Source: a virus
Length of the DNA: 48,365 nt
Reading direction: 5' to 3' (one strand)
Virus record (IMG/VR): IMGVR_UViG_3300013297_000009
Location: 1-48,365 of that record
Shown here: in pieces, positions 38,339 through 46,031 of the stretch
Numbering within the stretch: the stretch's first letter is position 1
Layout: each line of letters starts with the position of its first letter
Position numbers and translations under genes: made by a program
The notes under the pieces: model-generated
The model's input: the letters and a program-made list of their open reading frames with translations, nothing else
Told to the model about the DNA's origin: nothing
Database searches by the model: none

Positions 38339-38731
38339 ATGTGCTGGATTAATAACTATCCTTATCAGGGCGTGTGCTGTGGCTGTGGCTGCTTCCCGTG
38401 TAGATGCGGCACTACGGTACAAACTACCACTCCCGCATGGGCCTTCCCGCCCGCAAGCGATCTCAATGATCGCCTAACCCGGATCGAACGAAAGCTCGAT
38501 CTCATTCTAAACAAGGAGAATCGTATCATGGCAACAATCGCGGACCTTCAAGCCGAGGTCGCACAGGAAGACACCGTCATCGACAGCGCGGTAACCCTCA
38601 TTAAAGGACTTGCCGATCAGGTAGCGGCACTCAAACCCGATCAGGCGGCAATCGACGCGCTGGCAGCGGATATTCAAGCGAAGTCCGATGCACTGGCAGC
38701 AGCGGTTACCGCCAATACGCCCGCAGCCTAA
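38339..38731 (+). CDS. Cys-rich N-terminus fused to coiled-coil protein; internal start at 38528
   Basis: ATG 38339 after GAGGGCGT. Residues 2-23 have seven Cys (GVCCGCGCFPCRCG), followed by a polar linker and then a coiled coil from residue 64 (TIADLQAEVAQEDTVIDSAV, ending ALAAAVTANTPAA). AAGGAG sits at 38513-38518, nine bases before an in-frame ATG at 38528, so a 67-aa coiled-coil form is probably made too. That short form resembles widespread phage coil proteins. The Cys block may bind metal or crosslink. Confidence 0.62.
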   Translation: MCWINNYPYQGVCCGCGCFPCRCGTTVQTTTPAWAFPPASDLNDRLTRIERKLDLILNKENRIMATIADLQAEVAQEDTVIDSAVTLIKGLADQVAALKPDQAAIDALAADIQAKSDALAAAVTANTPAA

Positions 38732-38737
38732 CCACGA

Positions 38738-38759
38738 CGGGGCCGGGAAACTGGCCCCG
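38738..38759 (+). promoter_or_regulatory. GC-rich hairpin in intercistronic gap
   Basis: CGGGGCC (38738-38744) pairs with GGCCCCG (38753-38759) around an 8-nt loop. The T's (ATTTTAG) are separated from the stem by AAGGA, so termination is only weakly supported; it may control access to the ribosome site of the next gene. Confidence 0.4.
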
Positions 38760-38770
38760 AAGGATTTTAG

Positions 38771-38962
38771 ATGAACCTACCAATGACAAAGTATTGTGAT
38801 AAGTGTGGGAAGCCTGTGTATATGGCAGGGCTAACGTCCGCATCAACTAACAATGCTACGAGCGTTCTTATGTGTACTTGCCATTTCGCCAACGTACAAA
38901 TAGACTGCTCATCTCTCAAAAATTTCAAAGTGATTAACACGTCCGGGACTCAATCGTTATGA
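38771..38962 (+). CDS. Small zinc-ribbon protein, 63 aa
   Basis: Cys motifs CDKCGKPVYMAG and LMCTCHF suggest a single zinc ribbon; the C-terminus is polar (SSLKNFKVINTSGTQ). Function unknown. It overlaps the endolysin start. Confidence 0.6.
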   Translation: MNLPMTKYCDKCGKPVYMAGLTSASTNNATSVLMCTCHFANVQIDCSSLKNFKVINTSGTQSL

Positions 38963-39492
38963 CACCGCCATTCCGAGAACGCCTCCTCGCCGTAGCTCAG
39001 CACTACGCTGACGCTCACGTCAAAGAGCAAGGCGGCAACAACAGAGGCCCGGAAGTCGATCACTTCCTCCGTGTCGTGGATGTGCCTCCGGGAGAGCCGT
39101 GGTGCGCTGCGGCTGTTGTGACGTGGGCGTGCGAAGCCTATTTGAAATCCATCAATGACACCACGCCTACAGCGGAGGATTTCAAGCATGCCAAGATATG
39201 GCTCGGCTTAAACTACTTCGCACCGTCGCCTGCCGTGGCGCTTATTGAGGCGAATGCTAAGAAGCGCGGAATCTTTTGGAATAAGGCGTGGACGCCGACG
39301 CCCGGATCGTTGGTCATTTACCATTTCCCGACAGGGAGTCATATCGGCGTTGTGGTGAAAGACCGCGGCCCCACACTCGACACGATTGAAGGCAATACCT
39401 CAGACGGAAACGCGCGGGATGGTGACGGTGTATTTGCCCGCACCCGCGACAAGAAGTATGTCGCAGGTTATGTGGACCTCGGCAATCAGTAG
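38959..39492 (+). CDS. CHAP/NlpC-type endolysin, 177 aa
   Basis: Cell-wall hydrolase of the CHAP family (amidase or endopeptidase). Catalytic Cys49 in GEPWCAAAVVTW, His128 in TGSHIGVVV and a Glu/Asn at 144-146 in IEGNTS. N-terminal helix (RERLLAVAQHYADAH). Without a signal peptide it would leave through the holin. Last gene of the lysis cassette. Confidence 0.85.
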   Translation: MTPPFRERLLAVAQHYADAHVKEQGGNNRGPEVDHFLRVVDVPPGEPWCAAAVVTWACEAYLKSINDTTPTAEDFKHAKIWLGLNYFAPSPAVALIEANAKKRGIFWNKAWTPTPGSLVIYHFPTGSHIGVVVKDRGPTLDTIEGNTSDGNARDGDGVFARTRDKKYVAGYVDLGNQ

Positions 39493-39543
39493 TTCGAACT
39501 ATTCGAATAACTCGATAAGTTCAGTCAAGCAAGGAGCAAGACC

Positions 39544-39966
39544 ATGAGCGTTGCAACACCACCAATTAACGCACTACTCGTTGACACCTACGGAGGGACG
39601 ACGGGCATTGAGGACCCTTCCTTGTATGTGACAGGCAGGTCTTCACAAGGCAGTCTGGGTAGTTGGGAAGTAGAGGACGCGACTGGCGTGATGGTGGCGG
39701 GTCCGGCAAAGTCTATCAGTTATGCCTACGTTGACCCGTTGCATCCCGTACTCGGCGTCAAATGCACGATATTAGTAGAAGGACGCCGGTACGACCAAAA
39801 TTCACCGGACGGGGACGATATGGGGCCGGGGTTTGCCCGCGTGGACATCACGAAATTGTCCACGGGCAAGATGACAATTGGTGCGGCTATTGGAGACGGT
39901 AAGGCCGTATTTGATTCCCAGACTAAAGAGGTTGGTGTACTGGGGCCGACGTTGATTATCAAGTAG
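39544..39966 (+). CDS. Hypothetical virion-like protein, 140 aa
   Basis: Beta-rich with GTTGIEDPSLYVTGRS and WEVEDATGVMVAG, ending VGVLGPTLIIK. AAGGAG lies upstream. First of a series of accessory structural genes; possible minor tail or capsid protein. No family recognised. Confidence 0.6.
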   Translation: MSVATPPINALLVDTYGGTTGIEDPSLYVTGRSSQGSLGSWEVEDATGVMVAGPAKSISYAYVDPLHPVLGVKCTILVEGRRYDQNSPDGDDMGPGFARVDITKLSTGKMTIGAAIGDGKAVFDSQTKEVGVLGPTLIIK

Positions 39967-40016
39967 GCTGGGCGTTACGTTTAAGCATCTCTCACTAGCA
40001 GATAAAGCAGGAAACC

Positions 40017-40511
40017 ATGAACATTAACAGTGGCGGATCGGCAATCAGCGGGTATCTGGCAGACCAGTGTTTTACAGGTGGAACAGCTCCCTCGCCTCGC
40101 GGTCCTGTGCCTGCACCATTTGATACAGGGCGTTATGGAACGAGCTTCAGTTATGCGGTGCCTGCCTCGAATGGGCCACACCGCTTGCAGTTGGGGTTCT
40201 CAGAATCAGGCGGGTATGCCACGGGGCAGCGCGTCTTCAAAATCCTTGTCAATGGCGTGGCGTGGTTAAGTCACTTTGATGTATATGCCGAAGTCGGCGC
40301 TAATACGCCGGTCATCAAGACTATCGACTGCGAGGCAGTTGCAGGATATATCACTCTCACTTTTACCGGAGTTGTTGGCAATGCGTTCGTAAACAGTATC
40401 CAGCTAGACGAAGGGCTATCTGTGGACGAACAGATTCTAAATGAACTCCGAATCCAGACACCATTAATCCAGCGTCTCACTAACGCACTCACCCCGCCTG
40501 TAGGAGCTTAA
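40017..40511 (+). CDS. Malectin-like carbohydrate-binding virion protein, 164 aa
   Basis: The opening INSGGSAISGYLADQCFTGG and the block HRLQLGFSESGGYATGQRVF then FKILVNGVAWLSHFDVYAEV, with YITLTFTGVVGNAFVNSIQL, match the malectin domain, a beta-sandwich sugar-binding module. The C-terminal 35 residues are helical (VDEQILNELRIQTPLIQRL), probably an attachment or trimerisation helix. Likely on the virion surface, where it would bind host glycans. Confidence 0.8.
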   Translation: MNINSGGSAISGYLADQCFTGGTAPSPRGPVPAPFDTGRYGTSFSYAVPASNGPHRLQLGFSESGGYATGQRVFKILVNGVAWLSHFDVYAEVGANTPVIKTIDCEAVAGYITLTFTGVVGNAFVNSIQLDEGLSVDEQILNELRIQTPLIQRLTNALTPPVGA

Positions 40512-40515
40512 ACCA

Positions 40516-40959
40516 ATGTCCACGCCATTCACACTATCCGAATTGAAGACAGAGCTTACCACGGACCCAAAGAGTCTCGGACTTGCTGCAAAGGATGACG
40601 GCCCCGCCGCAACAGCCTTAAACGCGCTCACCGGCGCCGGTACAGATAACGTACCCAACGACCCGATCACGTCCTCGCAGTTCATCGCACTCCTGGACGG
40701 TAGTGAGGTGTCCAACCTTACATTACCAGACCAGGGACTAATCAACATGTACACCACACCTGGTGAAGTGGAGATCGGCAGCGAGAACGTTCAAGCGGCC
40801 CTGGTTGGCGAGAGCGGGATTTTCACCGAGGGCAACTTCCCGAATAGCCGCGCTGCAATTATCGCGGAATCTACGCGCCTTGGATCTCGTGCAGAGTTCC
40901 TTTGGGGCAACGGCATACATATCACCAGCGACCAAGTTGCAGCGGCCCGCGCGCTCTAA
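40516..40959 (+). CDS. Hypothetical structural-region protein, 147 aa (paralogous N-terminus with next gene)
   Basis: N-terminal block (LKTELTTDPKSLGLAAKDDG, then ALNAL) matches the next gene's LTEYLKADPDKKGFAALIEEG then ALAALMN. A central variable part and C-terminal helix (SQFIALLDGSEVSNL ... IHITSDQVAAARAL) follow. The family is common in tailed phages but has unknown function. Confidence 0.65.
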   Translation: MSTPFTLSELKTELTTDPKSLGLAAKDDGPAATALNALTGAGTDNVPNDPITSSQFIALLDGSEVSNLTLPDQGLINMYTTPGEVEIGSENVQAALVGESGIFTEGNFPNSRAAIIAESTRLGSRAEFLWGNGIHITSDQVAAARAL

Positions 40960-40967
40960 GGAATGCC

Positions 40968-41252
40968 ATGATCGACCGCGACAAGTTAACTGAATATCTG
41001 AAGGCGGACCCCGACAAAAAGGGGTTCGCCGCCCTCATTGAGGAAGGCCGACCGAATGCGCTGGCTGCCTTAATGAACGAGAAGTCGGACAATAAAACTC
41101 CCAGTAAAGCCGAGGAGATGTTTGGTGACGGATCGTTCGTAACGGACGAAGACTGTTCGCTGGTGGTCTTTGCCTACTACGAAGAGATAGCTCCTGAGCA
41201 TGGCGGGGCAAACGGACCGATTGAATCAGAAGAGCCGGGAGAACCTGAGTAA
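40968..41252 (+). CDS. Hypothetical protein, 94 aa, paralogue of upstream N-terminus
   Basis: ATG 40968 is chosen because AAGGA lies just upstream; a 22-codon extension upstream would run through the previous gene. Its N-terminal helix resembles the previous protein's. It then has a polar region and an acidic C-terminus (PIESEEPGEPE). Probably arose by partial duplication. Confidence 0.62.
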   Translation: MIDRDKLTEYLKADPDKKGFAALIEEGRPNALAALMNEKSDNKTPSKAEEMFGDGSFVTDEDCSLVVFAYYEEIAPEHGGANGPIESEEPGEPE

Positions 41253-41749
41253 TGGCAACTACCTTCAAGAAGGTCCGCAGTGCGCTCGTTACCGCTACGA
41301 TTACCCAGGCGTCTCTCGCTAACTCTGCGGGCCGTGTAAGTACGCAGATAGACTTGCAGGATGGTAACAGCCAACTCCCAGAAGAGATACTTGTGGAGTG
41401 GTTCTTCACCAACGGCACGTCTCCAACTTCAGGCAACGCTACGGAGCTTCATCAGGTATGGGGTGACGACGAGGGCACGGCTCACATAGACGGAGGGTTG
41501 GCGGCTACAGACACCGGATACACGACCGGCCCGCCTACCGCCTCCACGATTCGCAGTCTTGGAATCGAACAGTTGTTAGCCTTCGTATCTGGAGGAACGA
41601 CCGGTGAAGCGTTCAAGGGTTCTATCTTAGTTCCTGTGCGTGCGCGCTATTGGAGCGGCTACGTTTACAATGGTTCAGGCGTGACGGCTAACAGCACGGC
41701 GGGTAACTTCTGGCTCCGTGTTACACCAATCTATCACTCAACAACCTAA
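41252..41749 (+). CDS. Beta-rich virion protein, 165 aa
   Basis: Short beta strands (SALVTATITQASLANSAGRV; FKGSILVPVRARYWSGYVYN) with Thr/Gly/Ser loops. It overlaps both neighbours by one base. Probably a minor structural or tail-tip protein. No specific family. Confidence 0.6.
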   Translation: MATTFKKVRSALVTATITQASLANSAGRVSTQIDLQDGNSQLPEEILVEWFFTNGTSPTSGNATELHQVWGDDEGTAHIDGGLAATDTGYTTGPPTASTIRSLGIEQLLAFVSGGTTGEAFKGSILVPVRARYWSGYVYNGSGVTANSTAGNFWLRVTPIYHSTT

Positions 41750-42582
41750 TGCCATCTCAAAGACCGCTACTGATTCCGAAGAATGCGATTATGGACCCGG
41801 AGATGTGCGCGAGGTTTGGGCGTCCGGTGATGGCTATTCATTCGCAGTGTGGAGCGGTCGCACCGGCAGGAGGCGGCGTCGTATTCAATAAGGGGTTGGC
41901 GGGTGGGCGAGGTGCCGCCAGCACAGACTATACGTTTGACCGGGGGGCTATTCGTAAGACGGCAGGCTCCTTGAATACAGTCGATTTCGGACGCGCTAAA
42001 CTGTGGGAACCCGCCGATTTCGTCACAGTATGGTCACACCATGCGCCTACTAATTTCGCGGGTGTTCCAACTTCTTTCGGTAACACCGCAAATACTGCAC
42101 TTCACGGATACGAGCTCGGAATTAACGGTTCAGGCAACTCTCGGTTTTTCTGCTCAGACGGTACGAGTAAATCCATCGTTTCAACCGCGACCCTGACAAA
42201 CAATGTGATTATTACGCAGATGGGCGTTGCGGCCATGGGTGTGGCGTGGGGCGGACTATACATCAACGGGAACCTGCAAACGGTGACCGGCGCAGCCACT
42301 CCAGGCGTTCCGACTTACGCGACGAATATGCATCTTTGCTCGCGCCCTTCAACGAGTCTCGGAGCGATCAATATTTATCAGGCATTGATTTGGAACAAGG
42401 CGCAGCCTCAATATTTGGCGTATCTTTTGGACCGCGATCCTGATTTGATGTGGTGGTGGCCGGGCAAGACGAATAATAAGGTGTATTTCGTACCTGCGGG
42501 TGCGACTACCGTGTTGTTCCGTAGAAGCATTGAACCTCGTATCGGATCTCGTGGGCGCATCATTGCAAGTGGAGGCTTATAG
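41749..42582 (+). CDS. LamG/concanavalin-like jelly-roll virion protein, 277 aa
   Basis: Strand and loop pattern of laminin-G-like lectin domains: FVTVWSHHAPTNFAGVPTSF, GYELGINGSGNSRFFCSDGT, WGGLYINGNLQTVTG, and INIYQALIWNKAQPQYLAYL. Such domains are used in phage decoration or fibre proteins to bind carbohydrate. The C-terminal WWWPGKTNNKVYFVPAG is an unusual aromatic, Trp-rich turn. Confidence 0.68.
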   Translation: MPSQRPLLIPKNAIMDPEMCARFGRPVMAIHSQCGAVAPAGGGVVFNKGLAGGRGAASTDYTFDRGAIRKTAGSLNTVDFGRAKLWEPADFVTVWSHHAPTNFAGVPTSFGNTANTALHGYELGINGSGNSRFFCSDGTSKSIVSTATLTNNVIITQMGVAAMGVAWGGLYINGNLQTVTGAATPGVPTYATNMHLCSRPSTSLGAINIYQALIWNKAQPQYLAYLLDRDPDLMWWWPGKTNNKVYFVPAGATTVLFRRSIEPRIGSRGRIIASGGL

Positions 42583-43728
42583 ATGCCGGGTACGCTTAAA
42601 CAATCACAAACGGCCCAGCCAATCCTAATCGGCCCGGTCATTCTTGCATCCGATCATATCTCGGCGGCTACAGGCAAAACGTTAACGGTCACCATCAGCA
42701 AGAACGGGGCAGCGTTCGCCTCCCCTGCTGGAGCTGTGACAGAGATAGGCTCTGGATGGTACAAGATCGCAGGGAACGCCACGGACACCGGCACTCTGGG
42801 GCCTCTGGCTATCCACGTGACCGAGGCGAGTATTGACCCGTACGACGATAAATACGATGTTGTGGCTTATGATTTACAGGATGCGGTTAGGCTGGGACTG
42901 ACAGCGCTGCCGAACGCTGTTGCTGGTGCTAATGGAGGGCTGCCTACGGGGAACGCCTCGGGGCAGGTCGTAGTGTCATCTACGGCTTCCGGGGCGATTG
43001 CTGCCGCCAGTTTCGCCTCTAACGCCCTTGACGCCGTTTGGTCTACCGCCACCCGCCTGCTCACGGCAGGTACTAATATCGTGCTTGCCAAAGGTACGGG
43101 CGTAACCGGATTCAACGATATCGCTGCGACCTCCATTGTCTCCAGCGGCGCGATTACGACGAGCGGTGGGGCTGTGTCTACCGTAACGACATTGACCAAC
43201 GCGCCTCCAGATAGTTCAGGAGTGACGACGCTACTCTCCCGCCTTCCTGCGGCCTTTTTCGCAGGTATCACGTCCCTGGCTCAGTGGCTCGGCGCAATAG
43301 CTGGAAAGCAGGTAGGTAACACCACTGCCCGCACCGAGATTAACGCAACTGGAGCCGGGTCTGGAACCTATGACGAAACGACGGATTCAAATCAAGCGTT
43401 GCGCGATCGCGGTGATTCAGCATGGACAACAGCGACGACCGTAGCGGTTACGAGCAACATCAAGAAGAATCAGGCTCTATCCGGCTTCACCTTCGTAATG
43501 ATCGATTCGTCCGATCACGTAACAGGCAAGACGGGCCTCACCGTCACCGCTACCCGCTCCCTTGATGGCGCGGCCTTTGCCTCCTGCGCGAATGCCGTTT
43601 CTGAGATAAGCGCGGGCGCATATAAGATAGACCTCGCGGCGGCGGACCTGAACGGAAACTCCGTTCTCTTGAAGTTCAGCGCAACGGGCGCGGATACCCG
43701 ATTTGTTGAGGTGGTTACACAGCCGTGA
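42583..43728 (+). CDS. Structural protein with duplicated BppU-like beta domain, 381 aa
   Basis: N-terminal domain (about residues 20-95: SDHISAATGKTLTVTISKNG) recurs near the C-terminus (about 305-380: SDHVTGKTGLTVTATRSLDG), each followed by an AGAVTEI/ANAVSEI block. Between lie Ala/Gly/Ser-rich segments. The two copies resemble baseplate upper-protein-like (BppU) modules and probably form a dimer-like fibre base. No enzyme site. Confidence 0.68.
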   Translation: MPGTLKQSQTAQPILIGPVILASDHISAATGKTLTVTISKNGAAFASPAGAVTEIGSGWYKIAGNATDTGTLGPLAIHVTEASIDPYDDKYDVVAYDLQDAVRLGLTALPNAVAGANGGLPTGNASGQVVVSSTASGAIAAASFASNALDAVWSTATRLLTAGTNIVLAKGTGVTGFNDIAATSIVSSGAITTSGGAVSTVTTLTNAPPDSSGVTTLLSRLPAAFFAGITSLAQWLGAIAGKQVGNTTARTEINATGAGSGTYDETTDSNQALRDRGDSAWTTATTVAVTSNIKKNQALSGFTFVMIDSSDHVTGKTGLTVTATRSLDGAAFASCANAVSEISAGAYKIDLAAADLNGNSVLLKFSATGADTRFVEVVTQP

Positions 43729-43747
43729 TAACCATAAGGGCGTAATC

Positions 43748-43957
43748 GTGACTAGTTACTACGGAAAACTGACGAGTGTTCGGAGGGTTGGCGGGCTGGG
43801 GCTCCTGCTTTCGTGGAGTGCCGGTGCCGGTGTCACGCTACCCCTCATAATCTCCACCTACGCCGTGGCAGACGGCACCACCATCTCTGCGTCAGGTGAC
43901 ACGGTAACGGTCTCGGCTTATATGGGCACGGAAACGGAAGGCGGCGGGGTGGCTTAA
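43748..43957 (+). CDS. Hypothetical protein, 69 aa
   Basis: GTG 43748 follows AAGGGCGTAATC; an in-frame TTG further upstream would overlap the previous gene. Beta-rich (LTSVRRVGGLGLLLSWSAG), then ISASGDTVTVSAYMGTE. Probable small structural protein; overlaps the next start. Confidence 0.55.
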   Translation: MTSYYGKLTSVRRVGGLGLLLSWSAGAGVTLPLIISTYAVADGTTISASGDTVTVSAYMGTETEGGGVA

Positions 43958-44292
43958 TGGCGGAAGCAATAGCGCAGATGAAGCTGGGGGAGAAGCGGCC
44001 CTTCTACGGGGTCGCCACAGTTGATTCCGGCACACTCACAATCAACAGCGCGACGTGTACGCTGTTTGATTCAACCGGAGCCGCCATTACCAGCAGGACC
44101 GGGCTTGCCGTGACAGGCAGTGACAGTGCAGCGGCTTCGGTGCGGTCATGGTACGACCTCGACACCACATCGCCTACCGTGCTGACGGCGGGCTGGTACA
44201 CGTTGGTGTTCTATATGCTGTGTACTGGGAGCGATGGGTTGGCAAGGACGCTGGAGCCTGCTATTTCGATTGAGTTGACGGCGGTGACGTAG
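43957..44292 (+). CDS. Ig-like/BppU-type virion protein, 111 aa
   Basis: Strand pattern KRPFYGVATVDSGTLTINSA, then SVRSWYDLDTTSPTVLTAGW and YTLVFYMLCTGSDG, typical of short Ig-like baseplate modules. It is the last plus-strand gene before the integrase block; no plus-strand terminator is seen after it. Confidence 0.6.
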   Translation: MAEAIAQMKLGEKRPFYGVATVDSGTLTINSATCTLFDSTGAAITSRTGLAVTGSDSAAASVRSWYDLDTTSPTVLTAGWYTLVFYMLCTGSDGLARTLEPAISIELTAVT

Positions 44293-44302
44293 GCAGCAAA
44301 AA

Positions 44303-44325
44303 GGGCCGGGAATTAACCGGGCCCC
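44303..44325 (-). terminator. Terminator of the integrase operon
   Basis: On the minus strand GGGCC(C)GG pairs with CCCGGCCC and is followed by TTTTTG (plus-strand A-run 44298-44302). It lies after the last small minus-strand gene and separates the integrase operon from the converging structural genes. Confidence 0.6.
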
Positions 44326-44381
44326 AGATGCCTGGAAAAAGCTCACGCCTACTATGTGATTATACCGCCACCATCGGCATT

Positions 44382-44546
44382 CTACTCGAAACCATTTCCT
44401 TTCGAGTAAACCTTGCCACTTCCTGAACTCTCTTGCGAGTAGGTAGGCAGGAGGACGCCACACCTTACTCGTTTCTGAGCCTTTTGCACTTCCTTACAAA
44501 GAGGACTCCCGTATTTCAGTATCCAGCGGTTTTTGAAAAAGACCAC
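44382..44546 (-). CDS. Small basic protein in integrase operon, 54 aa
   Basis: GTG start at 44546 follows GGAG a few bases upstream and comes 4 nt after the previous stop. Product: FFKNRWILKYGSPLCKEVQK, then AQKRVRCGVLLPTYS, a basic, Cys-containing protein. It could be an excisionase-like or DNA-binding factor, but no motif is certain. It lies before the terminator. Confidence 0.42.
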   Translation of the reverse strand: MVFFKNRWILKYGSPLCKEVQKAQKRVRCGVLLPTYSQESSGSGKVYSKGNGFE

Positions 44547-44550
44547 ATCC

Positions 44551-44718
44551 TCACTCCAATACCTCCCGCCGATACGCTGACGGGTCCTTGCTCGGCGGCT
44601 TCTTACTCAACTTCGCTTGTATGGCGTCCATTTGGGCCTTGCGTGATTGATCTGGCTTTGGGCCAGTAAGGTCGCGACGTGGCAATAATCCTTTGTCTGG
44701 CTTGGCTGGTGCACTCAT
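44551..44718 (-). CDS. Small basic protein downstream of integrase, 55 aa
   Basis: ATG 44718 follows AGGAG by 8 nt and starts just after the integrase stop. Product is Pro/Lys-rich (APAKPDKGLLPRRDLTGP; QAKLSKKPPSKDPSAYRREV). It looks disordered and basic, as do some recombination directionality or DNA-binding factors. The strong ribosome site argues that it is real. Confidence 0.55.
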   Translation of the reverse strand: MSAPAKPDKGLLPRRDLTGPKPDQSRKAQMDAIQAKLSKKPPSKDPSAYRREVLE

Positions 44719-44719
44719 C

Positions 44720-45736
44720 TTATTTGCTCCTCATGGAAATGCGCTGCCGATGACTCTGATTAATCTCGCGCTGCGCGGGTGGTGTGATTGGTAGTGCGTG
44801 CGGCTGGATCGGCTGTATCTGTGCTGGCTGCTTGAATCCGAGCTTGTCCTCGGCAACCTGAAACAGGTGTATCGAACCTTCCCGTAAATAAACCTCGGTT
44901 GTAGCAAGTCGCTCATGTCCGAGCAGGGCTTGAATGTCGCGCATCGGGGCGTTGTTGCGGTGCATTCGGTCTGCCGTGTTGTGGCGGATACTGTGAGGCA
45001 GGAAGTTCTTTGCTCCTCGCATCTCTGCGGCTGCCGCAATATCCCGGAGAAGAGTGCGGAGCCCAACGTCACCAAGCCGCCTGTTATGGTCAATGGCGAA
45101 CAGGAAGTCGTGTTTGCAGGTTCCGCGCAAATCCCTCCATGCAATGATCGCGGCGTGAGCGGCACTGATTAGCGGTGTCTCACGTGTTTTCTGACCCTTA
45201 CCGTTGCGGACTATTAAGCGGCGCTCACGCCCGTCTTCGCTCATCACAACATCATTCAGCCGCAAGTTCATCAGCTCCGTTCGGCGGATAGCGCAGTACG
45301 TAAATATTGAGAGGACCGCCTTACCCATTGCGGCGCGGCGCGCATCTGCTAAACGGTCACAGGCGACGAGATATGCCTGTACCTCCTCGTCCGTAATATG
45401 CTCACGCTCAGCGGCGTCTAGTTGCGGCTTGTCCAGTTGCATCGCAGGATTCGCTTCAAGGCACTTCTTCTTCTCAACCATCCATTTACCAAAGTTGCGC
45501 AGCGCGTCGATATGCGCGGTCCGTGTTCGAGGCCGATCACCCTTGTTAGTCCGATAGGTAATCCAGGCATAGAGAACTTCATAGTTGAAATCGATTACTG
45601 TAGGGGTCGCGCCGGTCGCCTCCAGCCAGAGAATGAACGCACGAATCCGGCTGCCATACGACTTTATAGTCGTGCGCGGATTGTTATCATTGCGCATCTT
45701 TGTGACGTATTCGTTGACGAGCACTCGAAGCGTCAT
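44720..45736 (-). CDS. int: Tyrosine-recombinase integrase, 338 aa
   Basis: Catalyses integration and excision. SAM-like N-terminal core-binding domain to about residue 105, then a catalytic domain with Arg (about 150, CAIRRTELMNLR), Lys (about 180, NGKGQKTRETP), HSIRH (about 248), GHERLATT (about 272) and the nucleophile in TTEVYLREG (about 282). A Pro-rich C-terminal extension of about 50 residues is unusual. AGGAGG lies upstream of ATG 45736. attP is 220 bp upstream of the start. Confidence 0.95.
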   Translation of the reverse strand: MTLRVLVNEYVTKMRNDNNPRTTIKSYGSRIRAFILWLEATGATPTVIDFNYEVLYAWITYRTNKGDRPRTRTAHIDALRNFGKWMVEKKKCLEANPAMQLDKPQLDAAEREHITDEEVQAYLVACDRLADARRAAMGKAVLSIFTYCAIRRTELMNLRLNDVVMSEDGRERRLIVRNGKGQKTRETPLISAAHAAIIAWRDLRGTCKHDFLFAIDHNRRLGDVGLRTLLRDIAAAAEMRGAKNFLPHSIRHNTADRMHRNNAPMRDIQALLGHERLATTEVYLREGSIHLFQVAEDKLGFKQPAQIQPIQPHALPITPPAQREINQSHRQRISMRSK

Positions 45737-45776
45737 TGATTCCGCCTCCTAGTTTAGGTATATATTTGATAGTGGA

Positions 45777-45805
45777 ATAATAACGGCTATTCTGCCAATG
45801 CGCAA
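45777..45805 (-). promoter_or_regulatory. Possible integrase promoter
   Basis: Minus strand TTGCGC (45805-45800), 17-bp spacer and TATTAT (45782-45777). Moderate match. A GTAGAC/GTCTAC inverted repeat (45807-45840) sits just upstream and may bind integrase or a regulator. Confidence 0.45.
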
Positions 45806-45954
45806 GGTAGACTCAGGCGTTCTTGTAAAATATTGTCTACACTATTCGGCCTTGTGGCAGGGTATAAGTGGTTACTCGGCAGGAGAGCGGTACAGTAGGA
45901 AAGGGGGTACGTGGTAAGGGGTGGGAGTTTTACTTCGGCAGGTTTGGGTCGGCT

Positions 45955-45991
45955 GGTAGAACGAAGCGCTCTACCGCTGAGCCAACCGCCC
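45955..45991 (-). other. attP: attP core with 5' half of a tRNA gene
   Basis: On the minus strand, 45991-45960 reads as a perfect tRNA 5' half: 7-nt acceptor strand (GGGCGGT), D stem GCTC/GAGC with AGCGGTA loop, then CTTCG and TT, the first part of the anticodon arm. It then diverges. Nothing downstream supplies the 3' half. The plus-strand words GGTAGA (45955-45960) and TCTACC (45970-45975) form inverted arms around 9 bp, the shape of a tyrosine-recombinase core site. The likely attB is a host tRNA gene cut at the anticodon arm; its identity cannot be told. Confidence 0.75.
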
Positions 45992-46002
45992 TGAAGTATT
46001 CT

Positions 46003-46031
46003 ACTATAGCACATGGCGGGTGTTTCCTCAA
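46003..46031 (-). promoter_or_regulatory. Promoter facing the tRNA 5' half
   Basis: Minus strand TTGAGG (46031-46026), 17-bp spacer and TATAGT (46008-46003) with an extended -10 (TGC before it). The tRNA half starts 11 nt later. After integration this promoter would drive the rebuilt tRNA. Confidence 0.68.

Noticed and set aside
44146-44463. 105-aa minus-strand frame below the integrase operon
   Set aside because: It runs through the terminator hairpin and into the last structural gene; no ribosome site, and the 54-aa frame at 44382-44546 fits better.
45737-45991. Complete tRNA gene on the minus strand, possibly with an intron
   Set aside because: The 5' half is perfect but there is no matching anticodon 3' strand, T-arm (GGTTC-like) or acceptor 3' strand in the next 250 nt.
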